A stretch of DNA of 64,000 nt from Oceanobacillus profundus (GTDB taxonomy: Bacteria; Bacillota; Bacilli; Bacillales; Amphibacillaceae). The notes beneath the pieces are model-generated. The model worked only from the letters and a program-made list of their open reading frames with translations, was not told where the DNA came from and ran no database searches. The translations under genes and the position numbers were made by a program. Location: positions 62,001 through 126,000 of the forward strand of contig NZ_QWEH01000004.1 of the NCBI RefSeq assembly GCF_003515705.1, given 5' to 3'. Of this stretch, positions 1-9,204 are shown in pieces; position 1 is the stretch's first letter; each line of letters begins with the position of its first letter.

Positions 1-1
1 A

Positions 2-1495
2 GTTGGTACATATGAATCGATACACAAGCAATTTGATAAACAAATTGAGCATGAAATAAATCTTCAAGGTAAAACGATGCTTCCTGGATTTGTTGATAGT
101 CACCTGCATATCATTGGTCATGGTGAAAAGCTATTACGCCTGGATTTATCACAAATGAAGTCAGCAAGTGATGTCAAAGCTGCATTAAAGGGAAGAGTAG
201 CGCAGCTGGCCGAGGGAGAATGGCTAATAGGAGAAGGGTGGAATGAAAATCAATGGGATGATCCAGTAATCATTCATAAATCAGAACTCGATGCAATCTG
301 CCCAGATAACCCAATGATGCTTACTCGTGTTTGCAGACATGCATTGCTCGCTAATTCCAAGGCGATGGAGCTAGCTGGTGTTGATAATACAACCCCAGAT
401 CCAGATAGCGGAATAATAGTACGAGACGAACAAGGGGAGGCTACAGGATACTTTCATGATGCCGCACAAGACATCATAAAAGGAATGATGCCGGAAGTAA
501 CGGGGAGCTATTTAGAAAATGTAATTAAAATAGCGGTAAATGATCTCGTATCAAAAGGATTGGTTGGTGGCCATACGGAAGACCTTTTTTATTATGGAGG
601 TTTCAAAAAAACTTTGGACGCATATTATCGTGCAATACACACTTCTAATAAATTTAAGGCGCATTTGCTAGTTCATCATGAAGTGATGGATGAATTATTT
701 GCAGCAAATCTAGGTTTTAGGAGCGGAACTGAGTATGTTGAACTCGGAGCCATTAAGATTTTCTCTGATGGGGCTCTCGGGGGAAGAACAGCATGGCTCA
801 GCCAAAGCTACTGTGATGATCCAGAAAATAGGGGTGTACCAATGCATACGAAGGCAGATCTTGAAGGACTTGTTGCAAAAGCAAGATCCCGTGACCTACC
901 AGTTGCAATCCATGCGATCGGTGATCAGGCACTAGAAGAGGTAATAGCTGTTATTGAAAAATATCCAATACAAGGGGAAAAGCGAGATCGGATTATTCAT
1001 GGGCAAATTTTAAATGAATCCACATTGCAAAGGCTTAAATGTCTTCCGGTAGTGGTTGATATCCAGCCGACATTTGTTGCCTCCGATTTTCCATGGGTTA
1101 TTGAACGAATTGGGTATCAACGTCTTCCACTTGCCTATGCTTGGAAAACATTACTCGATAATCACATAAGGTGTGCAGGTGGTTCAGATGCACCTGTAGA
1201 GCAGGTAGATCCCTTGCTTGGTATAGAAGCAGCAGTACGGCGTCAGTCTACATTTGATGGGAATATATACAACGGCGCTGAACAAATATCAGTCTTTGAG
1301 GCAGTACATCTATATACAACCGGCAGTTCATATGCTATCGGAAGGGAATCATCAAGAGGATTTATTAAAGAAAATTACAAAGCAGATTTCACTATTTTAG
1401 AAGAAGATATTTTTCAAGTAAAAGAAGATCAGATTCATGCGATTCAAATTGCGATGACAGTTATTGATGGGGACATTGTTTACAGTCGTATGTAG
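2..1495 (+). CDS. YtcJ-like amidohydrolase, 5' end outside the window
   Basis: The frame is open back to base 2 and no start is needed at the first in-window ATG (77), so the gene begins upstream of the window. The product is a metal-dependent hydrolase of the amidohydrolase_3 (YtcJ) group, cytoplasmic, with unknown substrate. Visible family marks, in order: LPGFVDSHLHI (HxH metal pair), the FSDGALGGRTAWL segment, HAIGD, IIHGQ and the late GGSDAPVE aspartate. Together these make a TIM-barrel metal site. The missing N-terminus should hold the small beta domain, part of which is visible just before base 77. It ends at a strong hairpin shared with the convergent NAD kinase gene. Family assignment is firm; substrate is not. 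Confidence 0.85.
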   Translation, partial: VGTYESIHKQFDKQIEHEINLQGKTMLPGFVDSHLHIIGHGEKLLRLDLSQMKSASDVKAALKGRVAQLAEGEWLIGEGWNENQWDDPVIIHKSELDAICPDNPMMLTRVCRHALLANSKAMELAGVDNTTPDPDSGIIVRDEQGEATGYFHDAAQDIIKGMMPEVTGSYLENVIKIAVNDLVSKGLVGGHTEDLFYYGGFKKTLDAYYRAIHTSNKFKAHLLVHHEVMDELFAANLGFRSGTEYVELGAIKIFSDGALGGRTAWLSQSYCDDPENRGVPMHTKADLEGLVAKARSRDLPVAIHAIGDQALEEVIAVIEKYPIQGEKRDRIIHGQILNESTLQRLKCLPVVVDIQPTFVASDFPWVIERIGYQRLPLAYAWKTLLDNHIRCAGGSDAPVEQVDPLLGIEAAVRRQSTFDGNIYNGAEQISVFEAVHLYTTGSSYAIGRESSRGFIKENYKADFTILEEDIFQVKEDQIHAIQIAMTVIDGDIVYSRM

Positions 1496-1502
1496 CGTAT
1501 CC

Positions 1503-1539
1503 AAAAATCCTTCTCGGGAGATAACGAGAAGGATTTTTT
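1503..1539. terminator. bidirectional intrinsic terminator
   Basis: A 14-bp perfect stem (1503-1516 with 1525-1538) with an 8-nt loop. A-rich and T-rich flanks let it serve both the amidohydrolase gene and the convergent NAD kinase gene. Confidence 0.9.
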
Positions 1540-1545
1540 AAGCTT

Positions 1546-2346
1546 TTATAAAAATGTTCGTTTTACGCGATCCCAATAAGAGTTATTTTTCAATTTTACG
1601 GTTTTGATGACGCAATCGTCCATCGTAACCTGAATATTATCGATTTGACGAATTGGATGTGCTTCATTATCGAGACTAATAATTGGATAATCATTTCCTG
1701 TTTGAAGTACATTAAGTCTTAAATGACGATTCTTATTTAAAATGAATGAGGAACCAAGTGTACGATACTGATTATTATTCAATGACGCAACTTCAGAAAT
1801 TTGAAAGCATGCTGTTAATGGGTCAATAACGGCACCGTTGGCAGATTTCGTGTAGCCGGTGCTACCAGTAGGTGTAGCGACGACTAGACCATCACCACGG
1901 AATGTTTCGAAATGGTTTCCATCAATTTCCACATCCATTACGATTGTTTTTACAATTGTCGAACGAATGGTTACCTCGTTAAGACAATAAAAGGAATTGC
2001 CATCATTAATCTGTGCTTTAATAATCGGAAATCGTCGTACCTCTAATTCATCATGTTGAAGGGAATGGAGCATCTGATCAAAGTTATCAATGTTGAAATC
2101 ACAATATAACCCAGATTGCCCTTCACGCGTGATTCCAGTATAGAGACAGTCCTGTCTGAAGCTTGTTTTTCTCACAGCTTGCAGGAACGCACCATCACCG
2201 CCAACGCTCACGATAAGATTGGCATCCTTGTGGTTATCAACGATAGTGAATCCGTTTTCAATAGCTAAATTTTGTAAGGTTTCAACTTTATCATCTGTTT
2301 CTCCGTCTCTATTATAATAAAAAAACATGTTTCTGCGATTGTCCAT
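1546..2346 (-). CDS. ytdI: NAD kinase (YtdI type)
   Basis: NAD kinase phosphorylates NAD to NADP in the cytosol. The 266-aa protein shows the GGDGAFL nucleotide motif near residue 50 (usual form GGDGTFL), the NE segment in FYCLNEVTIRS and the GDGLVVATPTGSTGY stretch that lines the NAD site. It resembles B. subtilis YtdI, the second NAD kinase of Bacillus. A longer frame opens with TTG at 2361, but the ATG at 2346 has a GGAGGG Shine-Dalgarno 7 nt upstream, and the YtdI-like N-terminus begins there. It diverges from ytfI and converges on the amidohydrolase gene. Confidence 0.9.
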   Translation of the reverse strand: MDNRRNMFFYYNRDGETDDKVETLQNLAIENGFTIVDNHKDANLIVSVGGDGAFLQAVRKTSFRQDCLYTGITREGQSGLYCDFNIDNFDQMLHSLQHDELEVRRFPIIKAQINDGNSFYCLNEVTIRSTIVKTIVMDVEIDGNHFETFRGDGLVVATPTGSTGYTKSANGAVIDPLTACFQISEVASLNNNQYRTLGSSFILNKNRHLRLNVLQTGNDYPIISLDNEAHPIRQIDNIQVTMDDCVIKTVKLKNNSYWDRVKRTFL

Positions 2347-2489
2347 TACTAAACCCTCCAATTGCTACCATTTTCTTTATCATAGCACTCCTTTTTTTAA
2401 TATCCTAATAATCAGGCATTAAAACGTTTAAAAATATTGTAAATGCTACAGACTAGTGACAAAAGATTGTGTAAGAAAGTTGGCACGAT

Positions 2490-3086
2490 ATGCTGCTTAT
2501 CATTTTACTGGTAATTATTCTGTTTTTATGGCTAATATTCCTATCTCATGTTTACATTTCCATGCAGTACATTTATGACCAGACGAAACAGCATGTTACT
2601 GTTTCTGTATTTATTTTGCGAATCAGATTGTATAAAAAATACTACGATCTCTCCAACATCAATGAAAAATCGAATACAAGCAGTGAAACTGATTTGAATT
2701 TCTTTTCAGGAAGAATAAAATCGTATCATCAAAAACTTCAAAAGGTTGATCAGCTTTTAAATACTGTTCTAAAGCCAATTTGCTTGCGTCATTTTACATG
2801 GAGTACAGTTGGGGGTACCGGAGATGCAGCTCTTACCGGCATCATGATTGGGGGGATATGGACAATTAAAAATACTGTGAGTCTCTATTTAATAAACAAA
2901 TTACAATTGAAATGTAAGCCAATTATTCATGTTGAACCTAATTTTCAACATCGATTTTTATATACAAATCTAGATTGTATGTTATCGATGCGTTTAGGGA
3001 AAGCTATGTACGTTTTTACAAAGCGGAAGAAGTATCTTCAATTGATGAAGGAAGCTTTACAAGCTGATAAAGGAGGAAATGAATAA
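2490..3086 (+). CDS. ytfI: DUF2953 membrane-anchored protein YtfI
   Basis: The 198-aa protein starts with a hydrophobic helix (about residues 1-20), followed by a mostly soluble domain with a second weaker hydrophobic stretch near residues 110-130 (GGTGDAALTGIMIGGIWTIKN). The GTGDAA-TG--IG motif is typical of the DUF2953 family, which in Bacillus lies directly upstream of gerW. Its stop codon overlaps the gerW start by one base (TAATG), so translation is probably coupled. It is likely sporulation-linked through its partner; no biochemical role is known to me. The Shine-Dalgarno is weak. Confidence 0.8.
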   Translation: MLLIILLVIILFLWLIFLSHVYISMQYIYDQTKQHVTVSVFILRIRLYKKYYDLSNINEKSNTSSETDLNFFSGRIKSYHQKLQKVDQLLNTVLKPICLRHFTWSTVGGTGDAALTGIMIGGIWTIKNTVSLYLINKLQLKCKPIIHVEPNFQHRFLYTNLDCMLSMRLGKAMYVFTKRKKYLQLMKEALQADKGGNE

Positions 3087-3556
3087 TGGAAGAGCATCCA
3101 ATACAAGGTTTAATGACAACCGCAATGGAGAATCTACAGAAAATGGTGGAAGTAAATACGATTATCGGAGACCCAGTTAAGTCGTTGGATGGGAGTTTGA
3201 TAATCCCTGTATCGAAAGTAGGTTTCGGTTTTGCTGCTGGAGGTAGCGAATTTAGCCCGAATCAATCTAATGGTGACGCAGAGGCTACGCTGCCGTTTGG
3301 TGGTGGAAGTGGGGGAGGAGTTTCAATTACTCCAGTCGCCTTCTTAATTGTTAACGAGAAAGGCATTAAAATGGTTCATATGGATCAGCATATTCAACTG
3401 TACGAAAAGATGATAGACTTTGCTCCTCAAGTAGTTGATAAGGTGCAACAGTTCATGAAAGAATCTGCTAGTTCAAAAAAAGATAATAATAAAGAGGAAA
3501 AAGCAAAACAAAAAGATGAGCGACATGGGGATGGCCCGCTTCAATTTGATATCTAG
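3086..3556 (+). CDS. gerW: GerW family sporulation protein (YtfJ)
   Basis: The 156-aa protein matches the YtfJ/GerW family: an N-terminal ENLQKMVEVNTIIGDPV segment, a glycine-rich core (VGFGFAAGGSEF, then FGGGSGGGVSI) and ITPVAFLIV, ending in a Lys/Glu-rich tail. B. subtilis GerW is a forespore-made protein needed for normal L-alanine germination. An AAAGGAGG Shine-Dalgarno lies inside the end of ytfI, so the two are co-translated. The charged tail (about residues 125-150) is low complexity and probably disordered. Confidence 0.88.
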   Translation: MEEHPIQGLMTTAMENLQKMVEVNTIIGDPVKSLDGSLIIPVSKVGFGFAAGGSEFSPNQSNGDAEATLPFGGGSGGGVSITPVAFLIVNEKGIKMVHMDQHIQLYEKMIDFAPQVVDKVQQFMKESASSKKDNNKEEKAKQKDERHGDGPLQFDI

Positions 3557-3706
3557 AATAGGTTTTATCTCAAACTATTTTGGGTAATTGTATGATGAAT
3601 GCCTCGTTCACATAAATTTAACAGTTTTTCAGCTCGAATTATTGGACAGGCAAAGTGGTTATCTTCATAATAATGGTAGGTTTAAATAAAGGGAGGAATA
3701 CAAACG

Positions 3707-4207
3707 ATGGTAAATGTTACTTTTAAGCAGGAGCCTGTTACGTTAGTTGGGACTGAGGTTAAAGTAGGAGATAAAGCTCCTGATTTTAAAGTGTTATCCA
3801 ATGATTTAAAAGAGGTTACGTTAAAGGATTATAGTGGAAAAGTAAAATTAATCAGTGTTGTTCCTTCTATTGATACTGGCGTTTGCTCCGAGCAGACAAG
3901 ACGCTTTAATGAAGAGGCAGATAAGTTAGATAATGTTGTTGTCTTAACGATTAGCATGGATCTGCCATTTGCTCAAAGTCGCTGGTGTGCTGCTAACGGA
4001 ATTAAGAAAGTTGATACACTATCAGATCATCGCGATGCAGATTTTGGCCAAAATTACGGTGTATTAATGGAGGAATTGCGACTGCTTGCAAGAGCAATCT
4101 TTGTCGTTGATTCCAATGATGATGTCAGACATGTAGAATACGTTGAGGAAGTATCTACACACCCTGACTACGAAGCAGCATTGAAAGCTGCTGGTGAAGC
4201 AGAATAA
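3707..4207 (+). CDS. tpx: thiol peroxidase Tpx
   Basis: An atypical 2-Cys peroxiredoxin of 166 aa that reduces hydroperoxides using thioredoxin. The peroxidatic cysteine sits in [15 protein letters not shown] (about residue 60) and the resolving cysteine in [11 protein letters not shown] (about residue 94); both are present, with the family's conserved Arg near [15 protein letters not shown] Shine-Dalgarno precedes the ATG. It is transcribed alone: about 150 bp separate it from gerW and a terminator follows. Length is the family standard. Confidence 0.95.
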   Translation: MVNVTFKQEPVTLVGTEVKVGDKAPDFKVLSNDLKEVTLKDYSGKVKLISVVPSIDTGVCSEQTRRFNEEADKLDNVVVLTISMDLPFAQSRWCAANGIKKVDTLSDHRDADFGQNYGVLMEELRLLARAIFVVDSNDDVRHVEYVEEVSTHPDYEAALKAAGEAE

Positions 4208-4214
4208 GGAAAGA

Positions 4215-4249
4215 AAAATCTCTCCCGTTTTACGAGGAGAGATTTTCCT
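4215..4249 (+). terminator. intrinsic terminator after tpx
   Basis: An 11-bp perfect stem (4215-4225 with 4236-4246) that ends in a short T run. Confidence 0.85.
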
Positions 4250-4459
4250 GGTAAAGGCTTGCTCAACAGTTCACCAAATAGTCTTTTTTAGAAGGATAAA
4301 AAGTAACAGTGAGATTTTTTACATAAAAGCAATGGGGGTCAGCCCCTATGTTATTTTAAATTTTGAGGTTTTTTAAGACTGATTACAATTTAGTTTACAT
4401 GTTGTTGTATAATTTGTTACACTGGAAAAGTTGTGAAAGAATAGAATGGGGGATAGTTC

Positions 4460-5443
4460 ATGGAAAAATCAAGTGTCGAAACATTATTCGGCTGGTTGGA
4501 TGAAACAACGACAATCATTCAGCAGCACCTGAATGAACCGTATCTCGATAGCCTAACAGTTGCGATGGAATACTTATTTTATGAAGGTGCACCTGAAGAC
4601 ATGGACGATATTTTAAATCGAAAATTACATAGCGCTTTAGCAAACATAGATTTTCATTCTTTTGAAGTTGAAGATATCCGTAAGGCAGTTCAACTCGTAA
4701 TCTTAAAAGGAATGAAAGACGCAACGCAAGAGCAACATGTGATGACACCAGAGTCAGTCGGGTTAATTGTAGGGTATCTTGCCGGCAAGCTCACAAAAGA
4801 TAAAGAAGAGCTGCGTATTTTTGATCCGGCTAGTGGAACGGCTAATTTACTGACAACTGTTCTTGGTCAGCTCAAGCAAAATGTAAAAGCTTATGCTAGT
4901 GAAGTTGATCCAACCTTAATTCAGTTATCTGTTATTAATGCGAACCTACAGAAAAAGGAAATTGAGTTTTTTCATCAGGACAGCTTAAGACCATTCCTGA
5001 TTGATCCAGTCGACTTAATTGTTGCCGATTTGCCAATTGGATACTATCCAGACGATATCGTAGCGAATGAGTACCAGTTAAAAGCAGATACTGGTCATTC
5101 TTACGCACATCACTTGTTTATCGAGCAAAGTTTGCGTTATACAAAAGAGGCGGGTTATCTGATTCTAGTCATCCCTGAATTTCTTTTTGACAGTGACCAA
5201 TCAGATAAGCTGCATGCATATCTTCAAGAACATGCTCATATAATTGGGGTTATTCGCTTACCTGAATCAGCATTTAAATCAGAAAAGAATGCAAAGAGCA
5301 TTCTCTTGTTGCAGAGAAAATCCGCAACAACAAGTGCGCCAAAACAGCCGCTACTTGTACAAATGCCATCTTTTAAGAATGCAAATGCGACAGCAGACAT
5401 CCTAGGCCAAATGAACAGATGGTTTGAAAATTACCAAGCATAA
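4460..5443 (+). CDS. ytxK: class I SAM-dependent methyltransferase YtxK
   Basis: A 327-aa protein of the N6-adenine-type methyltransferase family. Residues 1-100 are helical; the catalytic Rossmann fold starts at FDPASGTANLLTTVL (motif I). The usual NPPY motif IV reads ADLPIGYYP, the diverged form typical of YtxK rather than of restriction methylases. No specificity subunit or endonuclease is nearby. It sits directly upstream of ackA, the conserved Bacillus position. The true substrate is unknown. The ATG has a GGGGGAT Shine-Dalgarno. Confidence 0.88.
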   Translation: MEKSSVETLFGWLDETTTIIQQHLNEPYLDSLTVAMEYLFYEGAPEDMDDILNRKLHSALANIDFHSFEVEDIRKAVQLVILKGMKDATQEQHVMTPESVGLIVGYLAGKLTKDKEELRIFDPASGTANLLTTVLGQLKQNVKAYASEVDPTLIQLSVINANLQKKEIEFFHQDSLRPFLIDPVDLIVADLPIGYYPDDIVANEYQLKADTGHSYAHHLFIEQSLRYTKEAGYLILVIPEFLFDSDQSDKLHAYLQEHAHIIGVIRLPESAFKSEKNAKSILLLQRKSATTSAPKQPLLVQMPSFKNANATADILGQMNRWFENYQA

Positions 5444-5536
5444 ATGGACTGTAAAAGCCCCAACCTCTAAGTGTGGGGAGAGGGATCCCGTCAAATGATT
5501 TCACTTTATCAACATTAATTTTAGGAGTTGACAGCA

Positions 5537-6721
5537 ATGAGTAATGTATTAGCAATTAATGCAGGTAGTTCTTCATTAAAATTTCAATTGATAAAAATGC
5601 CAGAAGAAGTGGTTACGGCGATCGGATTAGTTGAACGAATTGGAATGAGTGATTCAATTTTTACAATTGAAGTAGATGGAAATAAGAATAAAACAGTAAT
5701 CGATATTCCAGATCATGGTGTTGCTGTTAAGATGCTATTGGATTCTCTGATTTCTACTGGTGTGATTCAATCATTTGATGAGATTAATGCTGTTGGACAT
5801 CGAGTTGTACATGGTGGGGAATTTTTCAGTGATTCTGTATTGATTACAGATGAAGTTATTGCAAAAATTGAAGAAACATCTGAGCTTGCACCATTGCATA
5901 ATCCTGCGAATTTAACAGGAATTCATGCATTTAAAGAAATTTTACCGAACATACCAATGGTTGCTGTATTTGATACGGCTTTTCATCAAACAATGCCGAA
6001 ATCTTCTTATTTATATAGTTTGCCACGTGAATATTATGAGGATTTTGGTATTCGCAAATATGGTTTCCATGGCACCTCACATAAGTATGTTTCGGAACGT
6101 GCAGCTGAATTAATGGATGTTCCACTTGATAATTTACGTTTGATTTCCTGCCATATTGGAAATGGAGCAAGTATTACAGCGATCAAAGATGGTAAGTCAT
6201 TGGATACCTCCATGGGCTTCACTCCACTTGCTGGTGTAACAATGGGTACCCGCTCTGGTAACATTGACCCTGCGCTTATTCCGTATATTATGGACAAGAC
6301 TGGTAAGACGGCCGATGAAGTTATTAATGTGTTAAACAAAAAAAGCGGAATGCTTGCATTGTCTGGATTCTCCAGTGACTTACGCGATATCGAAGAAAAG
6401 TCAGATACGGATCCACGTGCAGAGCTAGCATTGAAGGTTTTCGCAGACCGTATTCATAAATATATCGGTTCTTATGCTGCAAAAATGAACGGGGTAGACG
6501 CAATTATCTTTACTGCCGGTGTAGGAGAAAATAGTACAACCATTCGTGAGCAAATCCTAACTGGATTAGAGTTCATGGGAATCTATTGGGATCCTAAACT
6601 CAACGATGTTCGTGGGAAAGAGCAATTTATCAATTACCCACATTCACCAGTAAAGGTTATTATTATTCCAACCAATGAAGAAATAATGATTGCGAGAGAT
6701 ACCGTACGTTTAAGCAAATAA
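5537..6721 (+). CDS. ackA: acetate kinase
   Basis: Makes ATP and acetate from acetyl phosphate during overflow metabolism. The 394-aa protein carries the NAGSSSLKF signature at the N-terminus, GHRVVHGG, the catalytic region [12 protein letters not shown], the [13 protein letters not shown] segment and GIGENS-like TAGVGENS. An in-frame TTG lies 9 nt upstream, but the ATG at 5537 has a TTAGGAG Shine-Dalgarno at the right distance. It follows ytxK by about 90 bp and may be read from the same transcript. I saw no good CcpA cre box in the gap, though B. subtilis ackA has one. Confidence 0.96.
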   Translation: MSNVLAINAGSSSLKFQLIKMPEEVVTAIGLVERIGMSDSIFTIEVDGNKNKTVIDIPDHGVAVKMLLDSLISTGVIQSFDEINAVGHRVVHGGEFFSDSVLITDEVIAKIEETSELAPLHNPANLTGIHAFKEILPNIPMVAVFDTAFHQTMPKSSYLYSLPREYYEDFGIRKYGFHGTSHKYVSERAAELMDVPLDNLRLISCHIGNGASITAIKDGKSLDTSMGFTPLAGVTMGTRSGNIDPALIPYIMDKTGKTADEVINVLNKKSGMLALSGFSSDLRDIEEKSDTDPRAELALKVFADRIHKYIGSYAAKMNGVDAIIFTAGVGENSTTIREQILTGLEFMGIYWDPKLNDVRGKEQFINYPHSPVKVIIIPTNEEIMIARDTVRLSK

Positions 6722-6846
6722 ACCATTGAGGGCTTTGTCAAACTATTTATGACAGGTCCTTTTTACTCTCGATGAAATTGAGTATAAATCTGTCGGAACT
6801 TGAACACAATTACTATGAAAATAAATAAACATAGATATGGAAAAAT

Positions 6847-6880
6847 AAAGCGCCTTGGGTTACCCCAAAGCGCTTTGTTT
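6847..6880. terminator. terminator between ackA and the UspA gene
   Basis: The stem AAAGCGCCTTGGG pairs with the CCCAAAGCGCTTT arm around a TTAC loop, with one bulge, followed by a short T-rich run. It lies between convergent genes and may act on both. Confidence 0.75.
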
Positions 6881-6926
6881 ACGTCCAATCCAACAACTAG
6901 CGAGACTCTTCCCTTCCCGCGCGTTA

Positions 6927-7355
6927 TTATCTTACTACTAAAACATCACAGGATGCATATCTCGTAATGCTTTCAGATACACTTCCAATTAGAAAGCGCT
7001 CAACTGCATTCATACCAGTCGCACCACAAATAATTAAATCAGCATTAAAATTTTCAGCGATATCTTTCGCAATTTTTACTTTAGGAGAACCGTATTCCAC
7101 ACACCTAATTAAGTCAGTTAGTCCAGCAGCATTTGCATTCGCAACATATGCGTCGAGTAATTCCTTTGCATATTCCTCTGCTCGCTCTGATAATGTACGA
7201 TCATATGCCTCTGCTGTTGCAAAACTACGGGAATCAACTACATGTGCAAGGATAAGACGAGCATTGTTACGTTTTGCGATATCTAATGATTTCTGAAACG
7301 CCTTTTCAGCAGCTTCTGATCCATCAACGGCAACAATTATATTATTATATTCCAT
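6927..7355 (-). CDS. universal stress protein (UspA family)
   Basis: The 142-aa single-domain protein has the IIVAVDGSEAAEKAF start and the ATP-binding signature G-x2-G-x9-GS (GATG, nine residues, GS), so it belongs to the ATP-binding UspA branch. Such proteins support survival under starvation or stress; the direct mechanism is unknown. A GGGAGAG Shine-Dalgarno precedes the ATG. A possible SigB promoter lies just upstream. It is convergent with ackA and divergent from a 52-aa gene. Confidence 0.92.
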   Translation of the reverse strand: MEYNNIIVAVDGSEAAEKAFQKSLDIAKRNNARLILAHVVDSRSFATAEAYDRTLSERAEEYAKELLDAYVANANAAGLTDLIRCVEYGSPKVKIAKDIAENFNADLIICGATGMNAVERFLIGSVSESITRYASCDVLVVR

Positions 7356-7384
7356 AATTTATCTCTCCCTTCTATACTTAGTAT

Positions 7385-7410
7385 ATACCCAGATTTAGCT
7401 GAATGTAAGC
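7385..7410 (-). promoter_or_regulatory. possible SigB promoter for the UspA gene
   Basis: On the minus strand GCTTAC (7405-7410), a 14-nt spacer and GGGTAT (7385-7390) resemble the SigB consensus GTTTAA/GGGTAT: the -10 is perfect and the -35 matches 4 of 6. It sits 30 nt upstream of the start codon, and stress control would fit the product. Confidence 0.4.
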
Positions 7411-7491
7411 GTGGTAATAGTAATTTGGTAATAAAAGTTATGCGGTTGTTACAGATTTTAGAACATACTATACCTATGGAGGTGAAATGCG

Positions 7492-7650
7492 ATGTCGAAA
7501 AAGGCAGGGAAACATGAAAAGCTTTTTGAAGATAACGAAGGAGTTGCCGCTGTTCAGAACCAATTAAATGAAAGTTATCAAAGTGGTGTTATTGAAGACC
7601 AACTGCATAATAATAAAGGAATCTACACATTTAATAATCAAAAGAAGTAA
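7492..7650 (+). CDS. 52-aa hypothetical protein
   Basis: A short gene with an excellent GGAGGTG Shine-Dalgarno 7 nt before the ATG and a clean stop. The product is hydrophilic and highly charged (MSKKAGKHEKLFEDNEGVAA at the start, then QNQLNESYQSG), with no membrane segment or cysteine. I do not recognise the family. Composition (Gln, Asn, Glu, Lys, Gly) recalls small Bacillus spore proteins, but no motif proves that. It has its own terminator downstream and diverges from the UspA gene. Confidence 0.7.
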   Translation: MSKKAGKHEKLFEDNEGVAAVQNQLNESYQSGVIEDQLHNNKGIYTFNNQKK

Positions 7651-7710
7651 TAAAGGCTAACAACTGAAGATGTTTAAAAAGTCTGGTTCATCATCGTTCT
7701 TTTTGAACTC

Positions 7711-7768
7711 GCACTGATAGGGGAGAACGGTGAATTATCGATTCTCCCTATTAATCGGTGCTTTTTAT
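7711..7768 (+). terminator. long intrinsic terminator hairpin
   Basis: An extended interrupted stem (GCAC-GATAGGGGAGAA against TTCTCCCTAT-GGTGC) followed by TTTTTAT ends the 52-aa gene unit before ald. Confidence 0.8.
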
Positions 7769-7846
7769 ACATGCATTTGATACAATTAGATTAGTGATTT
7801 GTTTGGATAATTTTGACTACATATAAAAGCATAAGGGGGCGTAATC

Positions 7847-8968
7847 ATGAAAATTGGAATACCAAAAGAATTGATGAACAATGAAAATAGGGTAGCTATG
7901 GCGCCATCCGGAGTTCTCACTTTAAAAAATGCTGGACATGAAGTCTATGTTGAAACGTCAGCTGGGATGGGGTCAGGCTTTACAGACGAAGAGTATGTTG
8001 CAGCTGGTGCAGTCATCGTGAACACTGCCAAGGAAGCTTGGTCTCAAGAAATGGTGATGAAAGTAAAGGAACCGCTCCAAGAGGAATTTGAATATTTCAT
8101 TGAAGGACAAATTTTATTTACCTACCTTCATTTAGCAAATGAGCCTGAGGTAACGAAAGCGTTAATTGCTAAAAAAGTTGTGGGGGTTGCTTATGAAACG
8201 GTTCAGCTGCCGAACCGAACACTGCCACTATTAACTCCAATGAGTGAGGTGGCTGGAAGAATGGCAACGCAAATTGGTGCACAGTTCTTGGAAAAGTCTA
8301 AAGGTGGCAAAGGAATCATTTTATCCGGAATCCCTGGTGTTAGTCGCGGTAAGGTTACCATAATTGGTGGGGGCGTTGTTGGAACAAACGCGGCGAAAAT
8401 TGCGATTGGATTGGGTGCTGAGGTTACAATTATTGATTTGAACCCAGATCGTTTACGGCAGCTTGATGATATCTTCGGTTCCTCAATCAATACGTTGATT
8501 TCCAATTCATTGAATGTACAAGAAGCTGTGAAAAAGTCAGATCTTGTAATAGGTTCGGTTTTAATTCCAGGCGCAAGAGCACCGAAGCTTGTAACAGAAG
8601 AAACCGTAAGTGAGATGGAAGCCGGCTCTGTTATTGTCGACGTTGCGATTGATCAAGGTGGTAATTTTGAAACAAGTGATCGAATTACTACACATGATAA
8701 TCCAACATTTACAAAGCATGGTGTACTACACTATACCGTTGCCAATATGCCAGGAGCTGTACCGCGAACATCGACGATTGGGTTAACGAATGTTACCGTA
8801 CCATATGCATTGCAATTAGCAAATAAAGGGGTTAAGCGTGCAAGTCTAGAAAATGAAGCACTTTTAAAAGGGATTAATACTATAGATGGTTTTGTAGCGT
8901 ATGAAGCAGTTGCAGAAGCACATAACTTAGCATACGAAGATGCTCGTGTATTGCTGCAAAAAAAATAA
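7847..8968 (+). CDS. ald: alanine dehydrogenase
   Basis: Catalyses reversible NAD-dependent deamination of L-alanine to pyruvate and ammonia, used for growth on alanine and in sporulation. The 373-aa length is standard. Substrate-site residues known from the family are in place: Arg15 in [11 protein letters not shown], Lys74 in VKEP and His95 in TYLHLA. The Rossmann motif [13 protein letters not shown] follows. The Shine-Dalgarno is AAGGGGG. Transcribed alone, with a hairpin and degenerate repeats downstream. Confidence 0.97.
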   Translation: MKIGIPKELMNNENRVAMAPSGVLTLKNAGHEVYVETSAGMGSGFTDEEYVAAGAVIVNTAKEAWSQEMVMKVKEPLQEEFEYFIEGQILFTYLHLANEPEVTKALIAKKVVGVAYETVQLPNRTLPLLTPMSEVAGRMATQIGAQFLEKSKGGKGIILSGIPGVSRGKVTIIGGGVVGTNAAKIAIGLGAEVTIIDLNPDRLRQLDDIFGSSINTLISNSLNVQEAVKKSDLVIGSVLIPGARAPKLVTEETVSEMEAGSVIVDVAIDQGGNFETSDRITTHDNPTFTKHGVLHYTVANMPGAVPRTSTIGLTNVTVPYALQLANKGVKRASLENEALLKGINTIDGFVAYEAVAEAHNLAYEDARVLLQKK

Positions 8969-9008
8969 GAGCACTAGGCTCTTAAGTCAAGCGGCCGAAC
9001 GCAGAGTT

Positions 9009-9040
9009 GATGGTGTCTCACCTCGTGGCACCATCATCCT
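9009..9040 (+). terminator. hairpin downstream of ald
   Basis: GATGGTG and CACCATC arms around a GTG-rich loop, without a strong T tract. It is a possible terminator, or part of the neighbouring repeat block. Confidence 0.45.
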
Positions 9041-9055
9041 GTATTCGCCATTTAT

Positions 9056-9194
9056 GCTCCAAACGCAGAACATGGAACCGCTCTACTTCTCAATAGCGCC
9101 AAATCCAGAACTATGACACCATTCCACTTCAAAACAGCGCCAAAAACAAAATGATGACGCTATTCTACAGCCCAATAGCTTCAACTGTCCCGAC
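9056..9194. repeat. degenerate ~41-bp tandem repeat
   Basis: Three successive units start at 9056, 9095 and 9136, followed by a partial unit at 9177. Each opens AGCGCCAAA or a close variant and continues with CAGAACTATGAC-like and TTCCACTTC-like blocks. Unit lengths are about 39, 41 and 41 bp. An even more diverged unit may lie at about 8989-9020. It is intergenic between ald and the convergent M24 peptidase gene and holds no open frame. Confidence 0.65.
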
Positions 9195-9204
9195 TACGTT
9201 TTAC

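Noticed and set aside
4381-4413. Promoter for ytxK at TATAAT 4408
   Set aside because: The -10 is perfect but no -35 lies at an acceptable distance.
5455-5480. Terminator between ytxK and ackA
   Set aside because: A weak CCCCA/TGGGG hairpin without a T tract.
7446-7474. SigA promoter TTGTTA-N17-TATACC for the 52-aa gene
   Set aside because: The implied start point would fall inside the Shine-Dalgarno, leaving no leader.
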